Shown here in pieces: positions 1 through 7,867 of a stretch of DNA of 34,516 nucleotides. The notes under the pieces were generated by a model. That model was given only the letters and a program-made list of their open reading frames with translations, was not told the origin of the DNA and searched no databases. Position 1 is the stretch's first letter; the number at the start of each line of letters is the position of its first letter. The DNA is from Emticicia sp043780375 (GTDB lineage: Bacteria; Bacteroidota; Bacteroidia; Cytophagales; Spirosomataceae): assembly GCF_043780375.1 (NCBI RefSeq), contig NZ_JAYWCU010000013.1, forward strand, positions 1 to 34,516, given 5' to 3'. The position numbers and the translations under genes were made by a program.

Positions 1-211
1 TAGACGAAGATTATTCCGAGACGTGGAAAAAACAATAATTTCATCAGAAGCTATGATACAAATTGCATTTATCTCTTTGATTATCAACAGAATATAATTC
101 CAAAACAAACTCTTAAAGGTTGTTTATGTTTTTTTTGCGGGTAGAAAATGAGCCTTTTTTAAACGAAGAGTAAGTTAAATTTAAGCCCAATCAAAAAACT
201 TAAACAACCTC
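1..211 (+). mobile_element. Right end of an IS5-like insertion sequence (left part outside window)
   Basis: The window opens inside the last codons of an IS5-type transposase (2-97) followed by about 110 bp of non-coding DNA. The sequence AGGTTGTTTA (117-126) recurs inverted as TAAACAACCT (201-210), and the second copy is followed by CTCTAG. An end of the type ...AACAACCTC next to a short TA- or TNA-like target would fit an IS5-family terminus, so I place the right end near 211. The left end is not in the window, so the terminal inverted repeat cannot be confirmed. Confidence 0.5.
2..97 (+). CDS. IS5-family transposase, C-terminal 31 residues (partial)
   Basis: Frame 2 is open from the window edge to TAA at 95-97. 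The peptide starts RRRLFRDVEK, contains SSEAMIQIAF and ends SLIINRI. This matches the usual tail of IS5-family DDE transposases, where an R-R-L-x-K/R-D-x-E stretch is followed by S/T-S-E-A-M-I and a short hydrophobic helix ending in R-x. The DDE catalytic core lies upstream of the window, so activity cannot be judged. The call rests on family resemblance of a short stretch. The stop is about 115 bp before the presumed IS end. Confidence 0.6.
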   Translation, partial: RRRLFRDVEKTIISSEAMIQIAFISLIINRI

Positions 212-274
212 TAGTAAGAATACAATTATTATTTGGTAAATCAAGCTCAAAATGGCAAAGTGAAAGCAAAAATT

Positions 275-3200
275 CTACTGAGCAACTAATTTCCTTTCAG
301 ACTTTTTACTTGAAATTCCCATCGGCAAATCCTTGATTTCCTTACGTTTGAAAATCGTGTTGAAACTACGAGTGTGTTGCAAGCTCACACCATTGACCGA
401 AACGTTGCTATTGAAGTTGTAGTAGTAATTTGGTACGTTGCGGCTATATGCCTTCAATCGCCACGAGCCATCTTGATTGAGCATCCATTCTACTTCGCCA
501 CCATAAAAATAATTGCTTGCCGTTTGGTCTTGATTTTGAAGAATCGTATTATTGACACTCACCTTAATATTATTGCCAAACTTATAAGAAAAGTTGACTT
601 GCATATTGTTCAACAATTTTTGACGAACATTACTGAGATTACCCAACTGCACTCCAACTTCGAGATTAGGGTCAATTTTTGAAGCAATATTACCCAATTG
701 ATTAGTCAAGATTCCACTAACATTATCAAGCAAAAGTTGTGAATCAAGAGCATCTTTGAAACTATTGTCAGAAAAGAGGCGATTGAGTGCCGTAATTCCT
801 ACAAAATTATTGTTCAAAAGTTGTTCGTCGTCGTGCAGACGTTGCTCAAAAGCAATAACTTGTGGTTGCAGATTGAGCGGAATTTGGCGTTGGTTAAATC
901 TAATGTCAAATTTGGTAGTTGGTTTCATCAATTTGTCAGTAAGCATAATGTATGCAACCACAGGATAACGGCTTTTTAGCTCCGAAGTATTTGTTCCAGC
1001 AACAATTCCGTCCAATAATACATAAGCAGTATAAGTTGCAATAATATTGATGTCGGCATCATAAGGGTTGCCCGACCACAAAATTCTACTTCCTTCAGCA
1101 ATATCAAATTTTCGCAATTTCGAGATATTCTGTAAGCTAAAATCGTATTTTCCATTTTTAATTGTATAAGGACCCGACATCGTGAAACCGCCACGGGTAT
1201 CATATTCGATACTGAGATTTCCGTTGCCAACGGCATTGAGCTGGTCTTGGTTATTTCGATCGAAAATTACAATACATTCGGCATCAGGTGTGATGGTAAA
1301 ATTGAATGACATCTTTAAACCTCCCGAATCGATTCCAGAATCAGTATTTTGAGCGGAACGCTTCACGCCATTATCTTTCTTTAATAATTTGTCAAGTAGC
1401 TGAATATCAGTTGTTTGTATAGTTTTAGTAACAAACGTTATTCCTTGTTCTTTGGTATTTACAGTAGTTTCACCATCAAGCAAAATGGTTATTTTAGTGC
1501 CTTTTCTACTCGTTAAATTTGCTGAAATATTCACATTATTAAAGTCACCTGTGATATGCAAATCACCCGATGTCATGCCAACGCCATAAAAACTTTCATT
1601 ATCTCTAATGCTCGTATTCATTATTTTAAAGCCATCTCGTCCTTTCATATAGGCATGAATACCCAACATGAAATTTCCGCCACCACCATTAAAAATACCA
1701 CCTTCTAACTCAGCAACATTGCCATTTTGGAAGGCATCTCTAACTTTAAAACCTTTTTCGGCAACAAAACCTTCTTCGTTAAAATTTATCTTATCGTCAA
1801 AATATAAGTAAGAATTTAATGCATTTAGTCTTAAAACCCCTTTCTCCAAATTCACCCCGCCACGAATAATTGGGTCTTTTGCCGTACCTCTTACTGTCAG
1901 TGTCCCTGTGGCGTATCCGCCCAAATTTGAGAAAATATCATCAACAAAAGACTGGAAAATCTCTAAATTGGTTTTTTTCAAAGTTGCCTTCAAGTTCAAC
2001 GGATTTCGGTCATCTTTTGGGTCATAAGTACCCGACAAACGAAAAATTTCATTATTAATTCTGACAATATTTCCGTTGATATTGAGCTTTTGTTTGAGGT
2101 TATCCCAAAGCACTTCGCTTGCAACTGTGCCAATCAAAATGTTTTTATAAATCAATTCATCTATATTAAAATCACTTGTAATAACGGCATCGTTATAAAT
2201 ATCTCTCAACATCAATTTTCCATTAACAATACCTTTCAAATCGAGGGCTGAAATAGGTTTTAAGGTCTGTAAATCGAAATCACGAACATCAATAAATGAC
2301 TCTTTGGTAGAATCTTCCGAAAACGAGCCATTGAGCGAAATACTTTGGTTTTGGTTTGAAAGTGCGACATCTTGGAAACAAATATCGGTTTTATGAACAT
2401 TTATCAGGTTGTCTTTTCCCAACATCCATTGACTGCCGAGCAAATCAAGTTTAGTGTTTTTTGGATTAAATGTAATATCAAGACCTTCCGATAAAAAGGT
2501 TAATTTTCCGAAAGCCTGTGCTTTATTTAAACTCTCTTGCTGTCTGATTCTGCCGTCAAACTCAATTACATTTCCTTGCCCCCAAGCTCCCGAAACTTCC
2601 ATTTTTTCGGTCGGTGTCATGTTGCCTAATTTTTGTTTATCAGAACTAAGAATCAAGGATGTCAAAATCTTTGGCGAAGTGGCTTCTTTAGATGTATTGA
2701 AATCTAAATCGTTGTTATAAAATGCCAAATCTCCATGCCGAAGAGTATCAATTTTTCCTGATAATGATAGCTCTGCGGTATTTCTAATATTGAGGTTTCC
2801 ACTTAGTTGTGTGCCGTGAGAAACGTATAAATCGGGGTAGAAATAAGCAAAAAACGGCTCAGATTTTTTGAAAGTAACCTTGTAGTCTAATTCATATTTA
2901 TTGGCAATATCGGCATAGGGCAACTGGGCGTAATAATCTAAGCGAATTTGTTCTTTGTCGAAGAAATATTGAGTATATTCTTTCGACAATCTTGTTACAT
3001 CAGTAATTACTCTGCTTGGTGTAAATTTACCCGAAATATCGACATTAAAGAACTCAGAAAGTAAACTAATGTTTCTAGAATTAGCTGATAATGAAGAAGT
3101 TACAAAAACTGAGTCAATGCCAAGTAGTCGTTTGTCATATTGTAAAACTGTGCGTAAAAACTTCGCTTCACCGAGCCAATTATCCAACTCATTTCCTTCA

Positions 3201-5011
3201 AAATTGAGGCTGATTTCTGAACGGAATTTTACATCATTTTTTGAATAGCCCAATGGCTTTAAATTTGCATTCTGAACAATTCCATGAATATCAAACTTGT
3301 TTAATTCTTTTGCAAAATCAATTTTTCCGCCAACACTAATTGATAAATTTGTGTCTTTTACACTTATACGTCCGTCGAAAAGCGATTGGTTCATTTTGCC
3401 ATCAACATAGATGTTTTTATAATCATAGCCATTGAACCAAATGTGCTGTACTTTCCCGTCAAAGTCTAAAGTGGCATCTTTTATGGTGAAGCCTTGCCCT
3501 TGGATTTTACCAGCAAACGACAATTTTTGTAAAAATTCTGACTCATCAACCAACTTTCCTATCTCAAGATTATCAACCATTATCGAACCAAAATAGCTTG
3601 GTAATGCTTTACTTTCTGGAATCTTCATCATGATATTTCCGCCCACATTTCCCATCGCAGATTTTATGTAAGCGTCAGTCGTAAAATCATTATAAAACCC
3701 TTTGAAAGTTCCTGCAAAATTGACTGTACCGAATTTCTGAACTTGCTTGAAATACAACGAGTCGCCCACATATTGGCGAGTATCGGCAGCATCAATTTGA
3801 GAAAGTTTCCAGTTCAAATCCATGTCGGCTTTTTTCAGGTCGGGTAAATTTTTGATTGCAATATCGCCATCAAAATAGCTGTTTTTGCCAAACTTTAGCT
3901 TAAAACCTTTAATCAGAAAATTATGAACTGTCCCTTTAAAATCGCCATTGAGTAGGTAATTTTCACGGTAAGCATACATTTCTGGGGCGAATCGTCCGAG
4001 GTCTTGGGCATCAATTTCACAGTCTTTTAGGTTGCCTTCGATGGTTACTTTTTCGTTGAAATTACTAAAATCTTTTGGACTAAAATAATTGAATAAAATT
4101 GAATTTTTGAGTGTTGAATTATTGATTTTAGCATACAAATCATTCAAAGCCATTGACTTACGAGAATAAAAGAATTTTGTATCTAATTGTTTAATGGTCA
4201 AGTTGCTACGTCTATCAATTCCTTTCATATTCTTCAAACCAAAGGTAATTGTATCGCCTTGAATGAAGAATCTTTTGAGGTTGCCATCAACATTATTAAA
4301 GGTAAAGTTATTGTAGTCAAACTCTTCTTTTGGGAAACGTTTTTTAGCCGGGTCTTCGAGTGTAAAAGTTCCATCTTGAATGTAGGCTTCGTCAATCGTA
4401 AACGGAACATTATGCTCGCCTTTGAGTCGGTTAGTAGTATCAGTTGAAGCAGTGAGTTCGTCAATTTTAGCAAGCCATTTGTCAATATTCAATTCTCCAT
4501 CAGGTTCGTAAGTTAACTTCACACGAGGATTTCGAATCATCACATAATCAAGGTTATTATCGAAGGTCAGAATCTTTTCCCAATTGAACGAAAAATTGGT
4601 TTTGCAGTTGACATATAGCTCTTTCACAAAAATCATTTCACGATTTTTATGGTCGTAAATCGTGATATTTTCAAGCGTAATTTCATCAAACCACGTCATT
4701 CGTGCTTTCTCAATTTTTACTTTTGAACCTAATTTTTTTGATAATAATTCAGTCGCTTTTTGCAGCGAAGTAGTCTGAAATTGAGGTAGTTGCATGGCAT
4801 AAAACACCAAGCAAAAACCTAAAATAAGAATAATAACTAAGGTAGGAATCGCCCTTTTTGCATAGTAAGCAAACACCAAACTAAGCAACAAAAGAGCAAT
4901 CAGAACTAATAATGTATTTGGTACTGGAGAAAACGTTAGCAAGCCACTCATCAATATAATAACGATGAGGGTAATGAGTGTGATGGTAAATATTTTTAGT
5001 ACTTTACGCAT
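275..5011 (-). CDS. tamB: TamB-like translocation/assembly module protein (DUF490)
   Basis: Large envelope protein of the TamB/AsmA-like family, which spans the periplasm and works with an Omp85 partner in outer-membrane protein assembly or lipid transfer. I start it at the ATG at 5011 (MRKVLKIF), giving 1578 aa; a TTG eight codons upstream is possible but unneeded. Two hydrophobic segments lie at roughly residues 5-27 and 32-65. A very long run of repetitive beta-strand sequence follows (e.g. GDFNNVNISANL, GNGNLSIEYD), then the C-terminal DUF490 part with SYKFGNNIKVSVNNTI and a final aromatic-rich strand region. Length and layout fit Bacteroidota TamB. It is divergent from tsaD, and its 3' end lies about 60 bp from an IS remnant, but the reading frame is intact. 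I saw no clear promoter upstream. Its exact substrate cannot be told from sequence. Confidence 0.88.
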   Translation of the reverse strand: MRKVLKIFTITLITLIVIILMSGLLTFSPVPNTLLVLIALLLLSLVFAYYAKRAIPTLVIILILGFCLVFYAMQLPQFQTTSLQKATELLSKKLGSKVKIEKARMTWFDEITLENITIYDHKNREMIFVKELYVNCKTNFSFNWEKILTFDNNLDYVMIRNPRVKLTYEPDGELNIDKWLAKIDELTASTDTTNRLKGEHNVPFTIDEAYIQDGTFTLEDPAKKRFPKEEFDYNNFTFNNVDGNLKRFFIQGDTITFGLKNMKGIDRRSNLTIKQLDTKFFYSRKSMALNDLYAKINNSTLKNSILFNYFSPKDFSNFNEKVTIEGNLKDCEIDAQDLGRFAPEMYAYRENYLLNGDFKGTVHNFLIKGFKLKFGKNSYFDGDIAIKNLPDLKKADMDLNWKLSQIDAADTRQYVGDSLYFKQVQKFGTVNFAGTFKGFYNDFTTDAYIKSAMGNVGGNIMMKIPESKALPSYFGSIMVDNLEIGKLVDESEFLQKLSFAGKIQGQGFTIKDATLDFDGKVQHIWFNGYDYKNIYVDGKMNQSLFDGRISVKDTNLSISVGGKIDFAKELNKFDIHGIVQNANLKPLGYSKNDVKFRSEISLNFEGNELDNWLGEAKFLRTVLQYDKRLLGIDSVFVTSSLSANSRNISLLSEFFNVDISGKFTPSRVITDVTRLSKEYTQYFFDKEQIRLDYYAQLPYADIANKYELDYKVTFKKSEPFFAYFYPDLYVSHGTQLSGNLNIRNTAELSLSGKIDTLRHGDLAFYNNDLDFNTSKEATSPKILTSLILSSDKQKLGNMTPTEKMEVSGAWGQGNVIEFDGRIRQQESLNKAQAFGKLTFLSEGLDITFNPKNTKLDLLGSQWMLGKDNLINVHKTDICFQDVALSNQNQSISLNGSFSEDSTKESFIDVRDFDLQTLKPISALDLKGIVNGKLMLRDIYNDAVITSDFNIDELIYKNILIGTVASEVLWDNLKQKLNINGNIVRINNEIFRLSGTYDPKDDRNPLNLKATLKKTNLEIFQSFVDDIFSNLGGYATGTLTVRGTAKDPIIRGGVNLEKGVLRLNALNSYLYFDDKINFNEEGFVAEKGFKVRDAFQNGNVAELEGGIFNGGGGNFMLGIHAYMKGRDGFKIMNTSIRDNESFYGVGMTSGDLHITGDFNNVNISANLTSRKGTKITILLDGETTVNTKEQGITFVTKTIQTTDIQLLDKLLKKDNGVKRSAQNTDSGIDSGGLKMSFNFTITPDAECIVIFDRNNQDQLNAVGNGNLSIEYDTRGGFTMSGPYTIKNGKYDFSLQNISKLRKFDIAEGSRILWSGNPYDADINIIATYTAYVLLDGIVAGTNTSELKSRYPVVAYIMLTDKLMKPTTKFDIRFNQRQIPLNLQPQVIAFEQRLHDDEQLLNNNFVGITALNRLFSDNSFKDALDSQLLLDNVSGILTNQLGNIASKIDPNLEVGVQLGNLSNVRQKLLNNMQVNFSYKFGNNIKVSVNNTILQNQDQTASNYFYGGEVEWMLNQDGSWRLKAYSRNVPNYYYNFNSNVSVNGVSLQHTRSFNTIFKRKEIKDLPMGISSKKSERKLVAQ

Positions 5012-5110
5012 TTTGTAGAGCAAGCTTGAACGCAATTCCGATTCCAGTATGCTACGCTAAATTTATTTATTTTATTAGTAACAATTTAGAAAATTGTGTT
5101 ACAATAGTGT

Positions 5111-5118
5111 TAATTTTG
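5111..5118 (+). promoter_or_regulatory. Candidate -7 box for tsaD (TAATTTTG)
   Basis: TAATTTTG is an exact match to the Bacteroidota primary-sigma -7 consensus TAnnTTTG and lies 30 bp before the tsaD start. The -33 element is unclear: TTG at 5094-5096 is only 14 bp upstream, and TTTAG at 5085-5089 is about 22 bp upstream. An AAAGGGT stretch at 5136-5142 sits at ribosome-binding distance from the TTG start codon. Confidence 0.38.
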
Positions 5119-5147
5119 TGCTTTTTAACAACATTAAAGGGTAAACT

Positions 5148-6161
5148 TTGAATATTTTAGCAATCGAATCTTCGTGCGACGATACATCGGCGGCCGTAAT
5201 TTCTAACGGAAAAATACGCTCCAACATTGTTGCTGGACAGCTAATTCACGAACTTTATGGGGGAGTTGTCCCCGAACTTGCTTCACGAGCTCACCAACAG
5301 CACATTGTTAGAGTGGTTGAAAAAGCCATAGAAGTTTCGAAGGTAACAAAAAAAGAGCTAAATGCCATAGCTTTTACTCGTGGGCCGGGGCTTCTTGGCT
5401 CTTTGCTTGTGGGTACTTCTTTTGCTAAAGCAATGGCTCTGGCTCTAAATATTCCCTTGATTGAAGTAAATCACATGCAAGCCCATGTGTTGGCTCACTT
5501 TATTACGGATAGCCGCCCTGACGAACCAAAACCTGCTTTTCCGTTTCTTTGTCTGACTGTTAGTGGCGGACATACACAAATTGTCTTAATCAAAGATTAT
5601 GATAAAATGGAAATTTTGGGCGAAACCCAAGACGATGCCATAGGAGAAGCATTCGACAAAACTGCAAAATTATTGGGATTACCTTACCCTGGAGGGCCTT
5701 TGGTAGATAAACATGCTCAAATGGGCAATCCCTTGGCTTTTGAATTTCCTTTGTCGGAAATGCCAAAATATAACTTTTCATTTAGTGGAATAAAGACATC
5801 GATCTTGTATTTTTTAAAGAAACGAATTGCTGAAAATCCGAATTTTATAGAAGAAAATCTGAGCGATATTTGTGCCAGCGTACAGTACACTTTGGTGCGT
5901 ATGGTGTTACAAAAACTACGCCGTGCCGCACGAGAATTGAACATAAAAGAGGTGGCCATTGCAGGTGGAGTTTCTGCAAATTCGGGTTTAAGAAAAACAC
6001 TGCAAGAAATGGGCGAAAAAGAAAATTGGAACGTCTATATTCCTGCTTTTCAATATTGCACTGATAACGCAGGAATGATTGCTATGGCGGCACATTTTAA
6101 GTATTTGAAAGGCGACTTTTCAAGCCAAGAAGTGAGTCCCTTGCCGAGGATGGAGTGGTGA
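5148..6161 (+). CDS. tsaD: tRNA N6-adenosine threonylcarbamoyltransferase TsaD
   Basis: Universal ASKHA-fold enzyme that transfers the threonylcarbamoyl group to A37 of ANN-decoding tRNAs (t6A), acting in the cytoplasm with TsaB and TsaE. At 337 aa it has the normal length. Visible motifs are IESSCDDT (7-13), GGVVPELASR (38-47), the metal-binding HMQAH (H109, H113), the phosphate-loop type SGGHTQ, the EAFDK and PYPGGP segments, FSFSGIK, and AGGVSANS near the C-terminus. The start codon is TTG at 5148. An in-frame TAA at 5142-5144 excludes anything further upstream, and AAAGGGT at 5136-5142 is a reasonable ribosome binding site. It is divergent from tamB. A TTG start may keep expression of this essential gene low, which is inference. 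Confidence 0.97.
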   Translation: MNILAIESSCDDTSAAVISNGKIRSNIVAGQLIHELYGGVVPELASRAHQQHIVRVVEKAIEVSKVTKKELNAIAFTRGPGLLGSLLVGTSFAKAMALALNIPLIEVNHMQAHVLAHFITDSRPDEPKPAFPFLCLTVSGGHTQIVLIKDYDKMEILGETQDDAIGEAFDKTAKLLGLPYPGGPLVDKHAQMGNPLAFEFPLSEMPKYNFSFSGIKTSILYFLKKRIAENPNFIEENLSDICASVQYTLVRMVLQKLRRAARELNIKEVAIAGGVSANSGLRKTLQEMGEKENWNVYIPAFQYCTDNAGMIAMAAHFKYLKGDFSSQEVSPLPRMEW

Positions 6162-6222
6162 TTTTATAAAGATAATTAAATTATATCTTCTCTTACTTTT
6201 CACCAAAACAAATTTGAAAACC

Positions 6223-6253
6223 TTTGCTTTTTTAATAAAAACCCATAATTTTG
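6223..6253 (+). promoter_or_regulatory. Primary-sigma promoter (TTTG-N19-TAATTTTG) for the DUF6883/DUF4926 pair
   Basis: TTTG at 6223-6226 is followed after 19 bp by TAATTTTG at 6246-6253, an exact fit to the Bacteroidota -33/-7 promoter form. The -7 box ends only 4 bp before the ATG at 6258. Transcription would therefore start at or within a base or two of the start codon, predicting a leaderless or nearly leaderless mRNA. Confidence 0.6.
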
Positions 6254-6257
6254 AAAT

Positions 6258-6591
6258 ATGATTTTGCCTAATGCCGAAAAAGCCTTTATTGATGACAGAA
6301 AACTGATAGATTATTGCCTTTCTGAAAACTACCCAATTGGAAAACATAAGGCCAGGGTTTTTATATCGGCATTGGGCTTTTCATTAGAAAACTTTCAAAA
6401 TTTGAAAGACATTATTTTAATAAAAATACAAAATAATGAAGCAATTATAACAGAAATAAACCAATACGGTAATTTGTATGTTGTAAATATCTGTTGAGAA
6501 TCCTCCTAAAAGTGCATTTGTTAGAACAAGTTGGATTATCAAAACTGATGAAAATTTTCCAAGATTAACAAGCTGCTATGTAAATTTATAA
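6258..6591 (+). pseudogene. DUF6883-type protein, frameshifted near codon 78
   Basis: The first frame (6258-6497) encodes 79 residues beginning MILPNAEKAFID, with HKARVF and ALGFSLENFQ, as in DUF6883 proteins (small, unknown function). It stops at TGA 6495-6497 just after YVVNIC. The C-terminal part of the family is present in the +1 frame from about 6487 to TAA at 6589-6591: VENPPKSAFVRTSWIIK, then NFPRLTSCYV. Removing one T from the TCTGTT stretch near 6490-6495 gives a continuous protein of about 110 residues, the normal family length. The break could be a real mutation, a sequencing error or recoding; no obvious slippery site is present. The DUF4926 gene begins 4 bp after the repaired stop, so the two form one transcription unit. 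Confidence 0.75.
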
Positions 6592-6595
6592 AACT

Positions 6596-6808
6596 ATGGA
6601 CATTTTGGATATATTTGATGTAGTGGTTTTAACTGAGGAGATTCCTTCTCATAAACTGCGTAAAGGCGAGTTGGGGACTATCGTAGAAAAACTTGATAAT
6701 GATGCTTTTCTTGTTGAGTTTGCCGACACAAAAGGCGTAACTTATGCCATGATTCCTTTGAAATCTTCATCTTTGATGAAAGTTTATTATGAACCTGTTT
6801 TAGCATAA
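6596..6808 (+). CDS. DUF4926 domain-containing small protein
   Basis: This 70-aa protein has the pattern of DUF4926: MDILDIFDVVVL at the start, then the RKGELGTIVEKL turn, FLVEFAD, and a final strand with MIPLKSSSL. It looks like a small SH3-like beta barrel. Function is unknown. It follows the frameshifted DUF6883 gene by 4 bp, so the two are probably co-transcribed from the promoter at 6223-6253. From memory, DUF6883 and DUF4926 genes are often neighbours in other bacteria, which would suggest a two-gene functional unit, possibly toxin-antitoxin-like. That is speculation. The ATG at 6596 is the only sensible start. Its stop lies 7 bp from the convergent mtgA stop. Confidence 0.8.
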   Translation: MDILDIFDVVVLTEEIPSHKLRKGELGTIVEKLDNDAFLVEFADTKGVTYAMIPLKSSSLMKVYYEPVLA

Positions 6809-6815
6809 TAAAAAC

Positions 6816-7601
6816 TCAAAAACTCCTCAAATCCTTAATATAAGCCACACCACCTAAAGCTCTCATTTGACGAACGATTTGTGCTGTACGGCGATTGACA
6901 TAAGGGCCGGGTTTAGCAACCGACCACTTGATGGGGCTTGGCAAGACCGAAGCAATGCGAGCGGCTTGCTCACGACTGATGTTTTTAGCAGATTTTCCGT
7001 AGTATCTTTTTGAGGCTTCTTCTACGCCAAAAGTCATTTTGCCCATTTCGGCTACGTTGAGGTAAACCTCCAAAATCCGTTCTTTTCCCCAAATGACTTC
7101 TATCAAAAAAGTAAAGTAAATTTCCAGTGTTTTTCTTGTATAGCTCCTTGATTGCCAAAGAAATACGTTTTTGGCAACTTGTTGCGAAAGCGTGCTTGCA
7201 CCACGTAATTTTTTGCCTTTTTGGTTACGATTAAAGGCATTGCCCATGGCCTCAAAATCAAAACCAAAGTGTGTAGGAAAAAGTTGGTCTTCAGCGGCAA
7301 CAACAGCCAAAGGTGCTTCTTTTGAAATATTTTCGTAGGATGTCCAGTCGTAATAAATCTCGCTATTTTCACCATTGGCAATGGCTAACATTTTGCGAGA
7401 AATCATGGTAGAAGTAATAGGAACTGGCACAAACTTAAATAAAACAACCAATCCAATAGAAATAGCCAAAAAATACAATGTGATTTTGATTACCCAACGT
7501 TTGATTTTACTTTTCAATGCTTCTGATTTCTTTTGGGCAGCGACCGAAGGCTTTGTATTTTTTGTACGTAATGTATTTTTATTGTCACGAGGATCTTTCA
7601 T
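6816..7601 (-). CDS. mtgA: Monofunctional biosynthetic peptidoglycan transglycosylase
   Basis: GT51-family glycosyltransferase that polymerises lipid II into glycan strands at the outer face of the inner membrane. At 261 aa it is typical for MtgA. It has a basic N-terminal tail, one membrane anchor at about residues 35-60, then the GT51 domain. Visible motifs are AAEDQLFPTH with the likely catalytic Glu104, GASTLSQQVAKN, KERILEVYLNVAEMG with the second conserved Glu, and GVEEASKRYYGK. No transpeptidase domain follows, so it is monofunctional rather than a class A PBP. ATG at 7601 is the start. A plausible promoter lies at 7624-7655. It converges on the DUF4926 gene with only 7 bp between the stops and no visible terminator there. 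Confidence 0.95.
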   Translation of the reverse strand: MKDPRDNKNTLRTKNTKPSVAAQKKSEALKSKIKRWVIKITLYFLAISIGLVVLFKFVPVPITSTMISRKMLAIANGENSEIYYDWTSYENISKEAPLAVVAAEDQLFPTHFGFDFEAMGNAFNRNQKGKKLRGASTLSQQVAKNVFLWQSRSYTRKTLEIYFTFLIEVIWGKERILEVYLNVAEMGKMTFGVEEASKRYYGKSAKNISREQAARIASVLPSPIKWSVAKPGPYVNRRTAQIVRQMRALGGVAYIKDLRSF

Positions 7602-7623
7602 GGTCGTTTGGTCATAGTTTTTG

Positions 7624-7655
7624 CAAAAGTCGGAAACTTTTTTGTCTCACACAAA
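7624..7655 (-). promoter_or_regulatory. Candidate promoter for mtgA
   Basis: Read on the minus strand, TTTG (7652-7655) is followed after 20 bp by GACTTTTG (7624-7631), one mismatch from TAnnTTTG. This places the transcription start roughly 10-15 bp ahead of the ATG at 7601. Confidence 0.38.
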
Positions 7656-7822
7656 CCATTTTACTTCTGTAACAGATTTGGGCTTTTTGTTTTCTAATGC
7701 AGCTTATCTCTTAAAATAACTATATTTCTTAAGAATGGATGATTGAAAAAATGTTTTTGGGTGAAATTTACTATCTAATTTCTTTTCAAATTTAATCTAT
7801 TCAGTTGTAGATATATTAAATC

Positions 7823-7861
7823 ATCTGATAGTTGAGAGGTTTTTTCTCTCGCCTATCAGAT
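7823..7861 (-). terminator. Hairpin after the SBBP-repeat gene
   Basis: ATCTGATAG (7823-7831) pairs perfectly with CTATCAGAT (7853-7861). Inside it GAGAG (7834-7838) pairs with CTCTC (7846-7850) around a T-rich loop. It starts 6 bp beyond the stop codon of the minus-strand gene. No long T-run follows on the minus strand, so it may act as a 3' stabiliser as well as a terminator. Confidence 0.6.
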
Positions 7862-7867
7862 AAATCT

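Noticed and set aside
374..682. Plus-strand open frame opposite the end of tamB (also those at 756, 1870, 2454 and 4187)
   Set aside because: Antisense to a well-supported tamB frame, with no recognisable domain.
5012..5035. TTG at 5035 as the tamB start
   Set aside because: Adds eight residues before the natural ATG at 5011, which already begins a basic-then-hydrophobic signal/anchor.
7602..7867. Intergenic region scanned for a tRNA or small RNA gene
   Set aside because: No cloverleaf; only the mtgA promoter candidate and the hairpin at 7823-7861 were found.
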